From positions 434,001 through 498,000 of the forward strand of contig NZ_CP040908.1 of assembly GCF_013488205.1 (NCBI RefSeq): a DNA stretch of 64,000 nt. Direction: 5' to 3'. Below are positions 1-10,653 of the stretch, in pieces. The notes beneath the pieces are model-generated. The model made no database searches, was not told where the DNA came from, and saw nothing but the letters and a program-made list of their open reading frames with translations. This stretch comes from Empedobacter falsenii (GTDB lineage Bacteria; Bacteroidota; Bacteroidia; Flavobacteriales; Weeksellaceae). Both the position numbers and the translations under genes were made by a program. How positions within the stretch are numbered: the stretch's first letter is position 1; the number at the start of each line of letters is the position of its first letter.

Positions 1-234
1 GCCATAAGACATGAATGCAATACTACCAAAGTTGTTTCCTTTTTTCCATTCCATAACGCCAGCTACAAATTGTGCTCCACCTCCAAAGAAAACACCCATT
101 CCCATAATCATACTATTAACAGGGAAAAAACCTGCATTGTGTATGTTTAATAAAACAGTTGTCATTGCAAAACCAAATAATCCTAAAGGTCCAGGATTTG
201 CTGTTTGATCTTTAATTGAGTAAATATTGTTCAT
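1..234 (-). CDS. satP: GPR1/FUN34/YaaH family acetate transporter, N-terminal part only
   Basis: Reading leftwards from ATG at 234, 78 codons stay open to the window edge, so the C-terminal part lies outside. The product carries the family signature [14 protein letters not shown] near residue 13, followed by hydrophobic, glycine-rich membrane segments. The family (E. coli SatP/YaaH, yeast Ady2) moves acetate or succinate with protons across the inner membrane. The gene stands alone here, with a palindrome upstream at 301-317. The family call is secure from the signature; the substrate is inferred from the family. Confidence 0.85.
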   Translation of the reverse strand, partial: MNNIYSIKDQTANPGPLGLFGFAMTTVLLNIHNAGFFPVNSMIMGMGVFFGGGAQFVAGVMEWKKGNNFGSIAFMSYG

Positions 235-300
235 GTTATTTATTATTTTGAGACAATAATAATCTGAAAATAATAAATAAAAAAGAATTTATTCATAAAA

Positions 301-317
301 AGTGTATAACGTACACT
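301..317. promoter_or_regulatory. Palindrome AGTGTA-N5-TACACT upstream of the acetate transporter
   Basis: A perfect 6-bp inverted repeat with a 5-bp spacer lies 67 bp upstream of the transporter start codon. Its size suits a dimeric regulator. No consensus TAnnTTTG element was found nearby, so its position relative to the promoter is unknown. The operator role is inferred. Confidence 0.35.
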
Positions 318-394
318 ATAAAAGTATTTTTAAGTGAATAAAATATTGGTATGTAATAAATTGAATACTTAAATTTTTTATTGTCTTAAATGAA

Positions 395-427
395 TAAAAA
401 ATCCGTTAATTATCATTAACGGATTTT
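395..427. terminator. Intrinsic terminator after yidC
   Basis: An 11-bp perfect stem (AATCCGTTAAT at 400-410 with its complement at 415-425) has a TATC loop. The A-run on its left reads as a U-run for minus-strand yidC; the T-run on the right would also allow plus-strand use. Confidence 0.85.
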
Positions 428-448
428 TGAATTTGAAATATAATGTGA

Positions 449-3935
<3,487 letters not shown>

Positions 3936-3945
3936 TCAATGGTTG

Positions 3946-3953
3946 CAAATTTA
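3946..3953 (-). promoter_or_regulatory. -7 element of the pyrG-yidC promoter
   Basis: TAAATTTG on the minus strand matches the Bacteroidota consensus TAnnTTTG in full. Predicted start of transcription is near 3941. No clear TTTG -33 element is visible at the usual 19-bp spacing. Confidence 0.6.
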
Positions 3954-4008
3954 CGAATAAATAATGGGGTAAAAAAAAGTGGGAGTGAAATTTAGAGAAA
4001 TAAAAATA

Positions 4009-4102
4009 GGCAAGCGATCTACATCACACCGCTACGACCGTATACCTTTGCTACGTTCCCGTCCTGGAGGATTCAACAGGAGCTGGTTGTGTAGGACTTG
4101 CC
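4009..4102 (-). ncRNA. ffs: Signal recognition particle RNA (4.5S-like, small bacterial type)
   Basis: A 94-nt minus-strand segment begins GGCAAGTCC and ends GATCGCTTGCC, so its ends pair (GGCAAG with CTTGCC). The apical part has the domain IV features of SRP RNA: CAGGACGGGAACGTAGC with a GGAA tetraloop, followed by AAAGG on the 3' side. It is much more GC-rich than its surroundings. SRP RNA with Ffh targets nascent membrane proteins to SecYEG; yidC, two genes away, belongs to the same pathway. A consensus promoter ends 5 nt before the RNA. Exact ends could shift by a few bases. Confidence 0.93.
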
Positions 4103-4107
4103 TGATG

Positions 4108-4115
4108 CAAAGGTA
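4108..4115 (-). promoter_or_regulatory. -7 element of the SRP RNA promoter
   Basis: TACCTTTG on the minus strand is a full TAnnTTTG match. The RNA 5' end at 4102 lies 6 nt past the element. This serves as an internal ruler for placing transcription starts elsewhere in the window. Confidence 0.75.
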
Positions 4116-4198
4116 AGAAAGTTTTGTAAAAATAAAAGGGTTTAGGGAAAAAAATAAATAATTTTATCAAAAATGTAAATAATGAATTGATTTACAAC

Positions 4199-4225
4199 AA
4201 AAAAGTGGAACTATAAAAGTTCCAC
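4199..4225 (-). terminator. Intrinsic terminator after the HAF-repeat T9SS gene
   Basis: The 8-bp stem GTGGAACT (4205-4212) pairs with AGTTCCAC (4218-4225) around an ATAAA loop. Six A's to the left read as U6 on the minus strand. The rest of the gap between the SRP RNA promoter and this hairpin (4116-4198) shows nothing recognisable. Confidence 0.8.
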
Positions 4226-4285
4226 CCACATTGAAAAAAATTAATTTACTTTAATAAAAGTAATTGATAAAATGAATTTACTTTA

Positions 4286-5599
4286 TTATTGTTTAATAAA
4301 TTTTACAGATTTGGTAGTATGATTTGAATTGATTGTAATAATGTAAATTCCTTTTGATAATGATGATACTTCAATCTTTTCTTTTATATTATTGAGATTT
4401 GATTTTTTAACTACTTTCCCGTCAATAGTTGTAATTGTATATTGATTGATAATATAATCAGATGAAATGTTAAGAGTTGATGAAACTAAAGTAGGATATA
4501 CATTTATATTGTTTGTAGATTTGATATTTTCGTCTGTGTTTAATAGTTTTTCATCTAGCTTGACAACCCATCCTCTTCCAAAGTTAAAAGCAGAATTATC
4601 ATAACCACCAATATATTTTCCGTTATTAGAGATTGTTAAAGCTGTTCCCATCATACCATCATAAGTATCAATAGAGAAACCAGCTTTTTTAACATAATCG
4701 CTTAAAAGTTGTACTTGATCGCCAAAAGATTCGTGCCAAATTACAGCCTCTCTAACTAGTTGATTAGCACTATTTATAGTGGTCATATATCCTACAGCAA
4801 TTCCATTATCAGAAATATCTTCAAAAGCTCCTGCATAAAAACCATCATAGATTTTTATAGATTTTCTTTCACCTGTTTTATGATTATAGACCATAGGAAG
4901 TCCTTCCCATTCTCCTGCCATTAGCCCATTTACATTAATTTTCATGATATCTGAAACTGCGGATTTTGGAAGAGTTTCATCTATGTATGTAATCTTTAAA
5001 TCTTGATCGATTAAACAAGGAATTCGTCTTGTTCCTCCATTATTTCCTTCATCATCAACCCATCCAGCCATTAACCCTTCGTCATTAATAGTGTAAACAG
5101 CTAATGCTAAATATTTTTCATTAAATATAGGTCTTAGTTCGCCTGTTTCTGTATAATAGATAAAAGATCCATATATATCTTTATCATTAATTCTTTTTGA
5201 CATTTGGCCAACGATATACTTTCCATTTTCGGAATAATCAAAAACAGTAAAGGTACTTTTGCCGAAAACAAAATCTTGAAAAACGCCAATTTGTTTCCAA
5301 TCATTAGTTTTTGTTTTAAAAGCAGGTACTTTATTACTTGTTCCAGAAATTTTCATTTCTCCAGTAATATCACCATTGTCATTTATTGTATTTAATTGAC
5401 TTATTCCTAAAGCTGTTTCAGCAATGGTGTAAACTTTGGTGTTGTAATCGAAATATTTTACAGCAGATAAACCTAATCCGTTGTTATTAATACTCCTAAT
5501 TGATGTACCTAAAGCTTGAGAAAAATAAGCTTCTGTTTGTGCATTTATTTGTAAACTACATAAAGTAACAAATAGGGATAAAAAGTAATGTTTTTTCAT
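4286..5599 (-). CDS. Secreted HAF-repeat protein with T9SS type A sorting domain
   Basis: The 437-residue product has a signal peptide (cleavage near INA-QTEAY, residue 20). At least five short repeats follow, of the form DNG-x-x-x-G-Y/W-x (VGQM, MAGWVDD, MAGEWEG, AVGYMTT, IGGYDN), the pattern of the extracellular HAF repeat family, probably beta-propeller-like. Residues about 365-437 form a type A T9SS C-terminal domain (NVYPTLVSSTLNIS ... GIYIITI ... KFIKQ). It is therefore probably exported by the type IX system and anchored at the cell surface or released. Function is unknown. TAATTTTG at 5622-5629 supports this start, giving a leader of about 17 nt. Confidence 0.85.
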   Translation of the reverse strand: MKKHYFLSLFVTLCSLQINAQTEAYFSQALGTSIRSINNNGLGLSAVKYFDYNTKVYTIAETALGISQLNTINDNGDITGEMKISGTSNKVPAFKTKTNDWKQIGVFQDFVFGKSTFTVFDYSENGKYIVGQMSKRINDKDIYGSFIYYTETGELRPIFNEKYLALAVYTINDEGLMAGWVDDEGNNGGTRRIPCLIDQDLKITYIDETLPKSAVSDIMKINVNGLMAGEWEGLPMVYNHKTGERKSIKIYDGFYAGAFEDISDNGIAVGYMTTINSANQLVREAVIWHESFGDQVQLLSDYVKKAGFSIDTYDGMMGTALTISNNGKYIGGYDNSAFNFGRGWVVKLDEKLLNTDENIKSTNNINVYPTLVSSTLNISSDYIINQYTITTIDGKVVKKSNLNNIKEKIEVSSLSKGIYIITINSNHTTKSVKFIKQ

Positions 5600-5621
5600 A
5601 TAAATATTAATTTCTTGAATT

Positions 5622-5629
5622 CAAAATTA
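5622..5629 (-). promoter_or_regulatory. -7 element for the HAF-repeat gene
   Basis: TAATTTTG on the minus strand, a full TAnnTTTG match, 22 bp upstream of the start codon. It lies in the short gap after the TPR pair, so this gene probably has its own promoter. Confidence 0.55.
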
Positions 5630-5685
5630 ATATTCATTTTCAGAAATCACTTCTGTTTACTATTTGAAATTCGTGAATTATTAAT

Positions 5686-6819
5686 TCATTGTTCTTTATT
5701 TAAGATAGCCGTTAATTCTTGGTGTAAAATTATGTTTTTTGAAGTTATTTTTTTCTTTTTTCTAAAATATAAAACACTGATTGTTAATACAATAAAACTT
5801 GATGTTATGACTATGAAAATAGTAGTGAAAAAAGAGTTTTTTAGATTGTAATTTTCTTCATCTTCAACAGCTTGAATAGCTTTATATACAGATTTTGTTT
5901 CTGATGATACGACATGCTTATTATAAATTGCTGATAAGCTATCTGCTTTTTCAAAAAGTCGCCAATTTTGTTTTGCAATTGCATTTAGGCTAATTAAATT
6001 ATAGATATTTCTTTTTAATGTAGAGTCTTCTGTTTTGTTTAATGATTGTAATGATTTATTAAGATAATCAAGAGAGGTTTCATAATTATTTGTTTTAAAA
6101 TAATATTCACCAAGCCCTTTTAGTGAATAGGCAATCAATATATTGGTTCCAGATTTTTTGGCTAACTCATACGATTTATGATAAGCGTCTTCAGAAGCTT
6201 TCGGATCAGACTTAAAATAACAAAAACCTAAGTTGTAATAAATAACACTTTTGTTAGATGAAGCAATAAACTTATTGTTTATTTTATCATAATTTTTTAT
6301 AGCCTTATTAAAATAATCAATGGCAGTTTCACAATTGTTTAAATCTTTGAAAATTAATCCTCTTACTGTGTAGTTGTAACTAATTGTTTCAAATTTTTTA
6401 TCCTCGTCTTTTATTTGGTTGATTATCTTTTCAGCTTCATTTAAATAAGTTAAAGATTTATCATATAATTTTAAATTCTGATAAATAGCTGCAATACGAT
6501 GAATAACATCTATTTTTTGAGAATCATTTTTTAAGTTCTTAACAATATCATATGTCTTATTTAAATAAAATAATGCTTTTTCGTTGTCTCTTAAGTTAGC
6601 AAATGCATTGGCTTTTATAAAATAACTATCAACCAATATTTTTATGTTGCCATTGCTATTTTTTATTAAAATATCAGCTTGATTTATAGCTTTTTTAGGG
6701 TTGTTATATATGTTCTCTTTTGCAGTTTGGTATATGTTTTTTAGTTTAGTAGAGTCGCTTTGTCCAAAACACATCACACCGCTTAGAATAAAAATCGTAA
6801 AATAAATATTATACTTCAT
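5686..6819 (-). CDS. TPR-repeat membrane protein lacking an output domain
   Basis: The 377-residue product has a signal peptide, a helical tetratricopeptide-repeat region (about 20-310; repeats such as ALFYLNKTYDIVKN, SLTYLNEAEKIINQ, AIDYFNKAIKNYDK) and one membrane segment (about 325-348, followed by RKKKK). Only about 29 residues follow. It resembles its upstream neighbour in layout but stops before any DNA-binding domain. Its ATG lies one base after the neighbour's stop (TAATATG), so it is probably translationally coupled. It may be a partner or decoy for the neighbour's sensor part. Neither a frameshift nor a leftover HTH is visible after the stop. Function unknown. Confidence 0.75.
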   Translation of the reverse strand: MKYNIYFTIFILSGVMCFGQSDSTKLKNIYQTAKENIYNNPKKAINQADILIKNSNGNIKILVDSYFIKANAFANLRDNEKALFYLNKTYDIVKNLKNDSQKIDVIHRIAAIYQNLKLYDKSLTYLNEAEKIINQIKDEDKKFETISYNYTVRGLIFKDLNNCETAIDYFNKAIKNYDKINNKFIASSNKSVIYYNLGFCYFKSDPKASEDAYHKSYELAKKSGTNILIAYSLKGLGEYYFKTNNYETSLDYLNKSLQSLNKTEDSTLKRNIYNLISLNAIAKQNWRLFEKADSLSAIYNKHVVSSETKSVYKAIQAVEDEENYNLKNSFFTTIFIVITSSFIVLTISVLYFRKKKKITSKNIILHQELTAILNKEQ

Positions 6820-6820
6820 A

Positions 6821-8290
6821 TTATTTTTGAGTCAGATTAATGGTTTTTATAAAAATAGTTGGAGTCGTTCCTGTATACGATTTGAAAGCAGAAACAAAAC
6901 TGCTATGAGAAGAAAAGCCACTTTCTTCAGCTAAATAAGAAATTTTGTAATTTAAATAATTGGAATCAGAAGTTAGCTTATTTAATATATACTTTATCCG
7001 AAGTTCATTTATATAGGTATTGAAATTTTTTTCTTTGTGTCTGTTAATGATATCAGATAAATATTTTGTGTTCGTATCCAATTGAGAAGCAATTAATCCA
7101 AGCGAAACATTTTTTGATAAAAATTTATTAGTTTGTTCAAAAGAGTTTAATTTTTGTAGAATAGCCATTTCTTTTTCTTTAGAGATTAAATCTGTTTTGA
7201 TTTGATTTTTTACTTCATCTTTAGAATATTGATTTTCTTTCTGCGATTCTTTTAGTGAATTAATAATAGCTTTTACAACACGAGTATTTTCCTTTTTTTT
7301 GTTTAGTAAAATTGTATAAACAAGTAAGATTAATATTAATAAAGCAATAGAAATTCCAGAAATAATGTGATAGATTTTTTCTTTTTTTAATTGTTTGGTT
7401 TCAATAATTTTTGATTGATGATGAAAAATAGAATTATTTATTTTTTGACTAATTTGAAGGTTTAGGGTAGAAATAGAATCGAACTTTTCATTATAAAAAT
7501 TAAATTCATTCACATTGTGATTAGCTAAATATAAACTAGCCAAATTATAATATGCATCTTTTATTAGGTCAGAATGGTTAATTTTTTTAGCATAAACTAA
7601 TCCTTTCTGATAATATGAAACAGCTTCTGTATTAGATCTTTTATCAAAATAATACTCGCCTAACAATAGATTTATTCTCGCTTTGAAATAATTGCCTATT
7701 TCCTTTTTTTCTTCTAATTGAGATAATAATTGAAATGCTTTGTTATACTGATGACTTTTTAAATATAATTTAGATAGGGTTAATTCTTCTTCTGTGTTTA
7801 GAGATTTTTTCTCTAATAGTGTTTTTAATGCATTAGAATAATCACCTTTATAAAAATATTGATTTGCTTGTAAAATTGAATTTTCGTCAGATGAATTGTT
7901 TAGTAAATATTTTTCTGAAAAATCGAGTAAGTGATAACGTTGATAAATTCTATTTAAAACAAGTTCTGATTCATGTATTAACTCTGTATTATTGTCCAAA
8001 ATAGCTTCAGTATTTGCCTTTGCAGCATTGTCAAGAGCTTCATCATATTTTCCTCCAAAATAATTTGCATTGGCTAGTAAAATATAAGATTCTATTAATT
8101 CTGTTTTATCATTAGAATTTCGGATAAGATATTCTGCAATGGTTTTTGTTTCTTCAGGATTATTATATAAGATAGAATTATAATCTTTCAAATATTTTTG
8201 TAATATTAATCCTTGCGCATTTGTAACTTGGCATACAAAGCATAAAAAAACTAAGGCGAATGGGTAAAATCGATTAAAAAATAAATTCAT
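6821..8290 (-). CDS. TPR membrane-anchored AraC-family transcriptional regulator
   Basis: The 489-residue product has a signal peptide, TPR repeats (about 30-280), one membrane segment (about 304-325), a Lys-rich coiled linker and a C-terminal AraC-type double helix-turn-helix (about 390-485). Visible motifs are LGLIASQLDTNTKYLSDIIN and ISYLAEESGFSSHSSFVSAF, followed by GTTPTIF. Such periplasmic-TPR, cytoplasmic-HTH one-component regulators are common in Bacteroidota, usually with unknown ligands. It is first in a two-gene unit with a shorter paralogue. A TATTTTTG element (8298-8305) lies just before the start, so its leader may be only 1-2 nt. Targets unknown. Confidence 0.85.
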   Translation of the reverse strand: MNLFFNRFYPFALVFLCFVCQVTNAQGLILQKYLKDYNSILYNNPEETKTIAEYLIRNSNDKTELIESYILLANANYFGGKYDEALDNAAKANTEAILDNNTELIHESELVLNRIYQRYHLLDFSEKYLLNNSSDENSILQANQYFYKGDYSNALKTLLEKKSLNTEEELTLSKLYLKSHQYNKAFQLLSQLEEKKEIGNYFKARINLLLGEYYFDKRSNTEAVSYYQKGLVYAKKINHSDLIKDAYYNLASLYLANHNVNEFNFYNEKFDSISTLNLQISQKINNSIFHHQSKIIETKQLKKEKIYHIISGISIALLILILLVYTILLNKKKENTRVVKAIINSLKESQKENQYSKDEVKNQIKTDLISKEKEMAILQKLNSFEQTNKFLSKNVSLGLIASQLDTNTKYLSDIINRHKEKNFNTYINELRIKYILNKLTSDSNYLNYKISYLAEESGFSSHSSFVSAFKSYTGTTPTIFIKTINLTQK

Positions 8291-8374
8291 TTCCTAACAA
8301 AAATAAATTTTTTATCAATACAAATTCCTTTTTAAATCATATAAAATAATGTATCATAGAATAAAGGATATAAT

Positions 8375-8382
8375 TATCTTTG
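8375..8382 (+). promoter_or_regulatory. -7 element 4 nt before a start codon (leaderless candidate)
   Basis: TATCTTTG then CAGA then ATG at 8387. Using the SRP RNA gene as ruler, transcription should start on or within 1-2 nt of the ATG. No good TTTG -33 element is visible at 19 bp. Confidence 0.65.
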
Positions 8383-8386
8383 CAGA

Positions 8387-8956
8387 ATGGTTAGTTTTAA
8401 TAAAATTTTCAAAAACTCTTTGGTGCTTACGGCAATTACATTAGCATTGTTTTTCGCACTTTACTTTTATTTTTCGTTAAATGGAACAGTTTCTGTAAAA
8501 GATTATTACACTTACAGCTTCATGATTTGCTGTTTTATTGTATTACCTTTATATGCATTATATTGTTTCTTAACAATTTTCAATTTATCGAAAAATAAAG
8601 CAAAAAATCATCAAACTTCAGAAGAATTAATGACTTTCAAAGAAGGTTTCAAAGTTGGTTTCTACACAATTTTCTTCGCAGGAATCATGAGTTTGATTGT
8701 TATTTTTGTATTCTTCAATACTTATGGAGAATGGGCACAAGATAGTTTGAAACAAGGATTGTTAGACACTTTTACGTCTAATATGTCTGATCCAAAAGTC
8801 GCAAAAGATATCGAAACATTCAGAAATTCGGATGATTATAAAACACTTAATTTATTTACTGTGAAAAACTTCTTCGGATTATTCTCAATTTTCTTATCTT
8901 TCTACATCGCAATTGCAGCGATGTTTTCACAATTCTTAAAAAAACGTGTTTTTTAA
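8387..8956 (+). CDS. DUF4199 family membrane protein
   Basis: The 189-residue product has four hydrophobic segments (about 12-33, 43-65, 88-111 and 158-183), the topology and length of DUF4199 proteins. These are found next to DPM1-like glycosyltransferases in Bacteroidota. The downstream glycosyltransferase starts 3 nt after its stop, so the two are co-transcribed and probably act together at the inner membrane. The molecular function of the family is not known. A TATCTTTG element ends 4 nt before the ATG, suggesting a leaderless message. Confidence 0.8.
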   Translation: MVSFNKIFKNSLVLTAITLALFFALYFYFSLNGTVSVKDYYTYSFMICCFIVLPLYALYCFLTIFNLSKNKAKNHQTSEELMTFKEGFKVGFYTIFFAGIMSLIVIFVFFNTYGEWAQDSLKQGLLDTFTSNMSDPKVAKDIETFRNSDDYKTLNLFTVKNFFGLFSIFLSFYIAIAAMFSQFLKKRVF

Positions 8957-8959
8957 CAT

Positions 8960-9922
8960 ATGGATATTTCAGTTGTTGTTCCTTTATTGAATGAACAAGA
9001 TTCCTTAGAGGAATTATTCTACAGAATCAAAAAAGTCTGTGAACAGAATGATTTTACATTCGAAGTTATTTTCGTTGATGACGGAAGTACAGATGATTCG
9101 TGGCAAATTATCGAATATATTGCCAACTTCAATACAGAAGTGAAAGGAATTAAATTCCGTAAAAATTATGGTAAATCTCCAGCACTTAGCGCTGCTTTTA
9201 AAGAAGTAAAAGGTGATGTTGTGATTACTATGGATGCAGATTTACAAGATTTTCCTGAGGAAATTCCGTCGTTATACAAAATGCTGAAAAACCAAAAAGC
9301 AGATATTGTTTCGGGTTGGAAAGAAAATCGTCAAGATAATAAGTTGACAAAAAATCTTCCTTCCAAATTATTCAATGGTGTTGCACGTAAAACGTCTGGT
9401 GTAAAATTGCACGATTTTAATTGTGGTTTGAAAGCTTATCGTTGGGAAGTGACGCAAAATATTGAATTGTATGGAGATATGCACCGCTATATTCCTGTTT
9501 TAGCGAAAAATGCTGGATATTCGAGAATTATTGAGAAAAAAGTAAAACATCAAGCGCGTAAATATGGTGTGTCAAAATTTGGAGCAAATCGTTTTGTAAA
9601 TGGTTTCTTGGATTTGATTACACTTTTCTTTGCATCAAGATTCGGGAATAAACCAATGCATATTTTCGGTTTATTGGGAACATTGATGTTTATTTTAGGA
9701 TTTTTCGCTTCATTTTATTTAGGTATTGAGAAATTATACAAAGTTTATATTTCGCATACACCAGCCAGATTAATTACAGATAGTCCTTATTTTTATATCT
9801 CGTTAGTTTTTATGATTTTGGGAACGCAATTATTTTTGGCGGGATTTTTGGGCGAGTTAATTGTTCGTAATAATCGCGATAAACAATTGTATTTAGTTCA
9901 AAAAGAATTGAATTTAAACTAA
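8960..9922 (+). CDS. Family 2 glycosyltransferase, DPM1/ArnC/GtrB-like
   Basis: The 320-residue product begins with a GT-A domain (about 1-210): VVPLLNEQDSLEELF, nucleotide-binding VDDGSTDDSW and metal-binding MDADLQDFPEEIP. Two C-terminal membrane segments follow (about 230-255 and 270-300). This layout is that of polyprenyl-phosphate sugar transferases, which load a sugar from a nucleotide donor onto a lipid carrier at the inner membrane. Donor and acceptor cannot be told from sequence. It follows the DUF4199 gene by 3 nt and precedes a GIN-domain lipoprotein and a phosphohexomutase that could supply sugar phosphates. Confidence 0.9.
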   Translation: MDISVVVPLLNEQDSLEELFYRIKKVCEQNDFTFEVIFVDDGSTDDSWQIIEYIANFNTEVKGIKFRKNYGKSPALSAAFKEVKGDVVITMDADLQDFPEEIPSLYKMLKNQKADIVSGWKENRQDNKLTKNLPSKLFNGVARKTSGVKLHDFNCGLKAYRWEVTQNIELYGDMHRYIPVLAKNAGYSRIIEKKVKHQARKYGVSKFGANRFVNGFLDLITLFFASRFGNKPMHIFGLLGTLMFILGFFASFYLGIEKLYKVYISHTPARLITDSPYFYISLVFMILGTQLFLAGFLGELIVRNNRDKQLYLVQKELNLN

Positions 9923-9939
9923 TTAAATAACCAACTACT

Positions 9940-10644
9940 ATGAAAAAAATAATTTTATTAGGATTTTTAGGTTTAGTTGCAACTTCGTGTTCATCATCAA
10001 TTGATGGAGAAGGTGCTGCAACGGCTCAAAAAGAATATACTGCTGACAATATCAAAGATTTGAGCGTTTCGTGTAATTGTAATGTTATTTTGGTTCCGGG
10101 AAATAAATCTGGAGTTAAAGTAGAATCGCATCAAAATATTATTGACAATTTAGAAGTTGAAGCAAAAAATAATGCGGTTACAATCAAAGAAAAATCAAAT
10201 GTAGACCATTATAGTGCCTATGATTTGTATGTTTATGTGACGCGTGATTTAGAAAAAATCGATGTGAATAAACAAACTTCTTTGACAACTTCTGGAACAT
10301 TGAATGTCGATAAATTGACAATGAATGCGAAGGATCAAGCAAGAATTAATCAAACTTTTTTGATTACAAACAACTTTGATTTAAAAGCGGAAGATCAATC
10401 TAATATCATGTTAGAAGGAACTGCTGGAACTATGAAAGTGAAAGCTTATGGCGAAGCACAATTGAATTTGTTCAAATACGAAGTCAACGAAGCTAATTTC
10501 ACAACTGATGATAATGCTTTGTTAGATATCAATGCGCGCCAAACGCTTTATGGTTCTGCAAAAGGAAACTCAATCGTTAATTTTATGGGCGATCCAAATA
10601 AGGATACAAAAATTGCCGACCGTGCCCAAGTATTAAAAAAATAA
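9940..10644 (+). CDS. GIN-domain (DUF2807) lipoprotein
   Basis: The 234-residue product has a lipoprotein signal (MKKIILLGFLGLVATSC, lipid-bearing Cys at 17) and a repetitive beta-rich body with alternating hydrophobic residues, matching the 'putative auto-transporter adhesin, head GIN' domain, a right-handed beta-helix fold. It should sit in the outer membrane facing the periplasm or surface. Its role is not established. It lies 17 nt after the glycosyltransferase and 9 nt before the phosphohexomutase, so all are probably one transcript. Confidence 0.8.
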   Translation: MKKIILLGFLGLVATSCSSSIDGEGAATAQKEYTADNIKDLSVSCNCNVILVPGNKSGVKVESHQNIIDNLEVEAKNNAVTIKEKSNVDHYSAYDLYVYVTRDLEKIDVNKQTSLTTSGTLNVDKLTMNAKDQARINQTFLITNNFDLKAEDQSNIMLEGTAGTMKVKAYGEAQLNLFKYEVNEANFTTDDNALLDINARQTLYGSAKGNSIVNFMGDPNKDTKIADRAQVLKK

Positions 10645-10653
10645 AAAATAAGA

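Noticed and set aside
5588-5851. Plus-strand 87-codon frame at the end of the TPR gene
   Set aside because: Phe/Ile-rich product antisense to a real gene; looks like a shadow.
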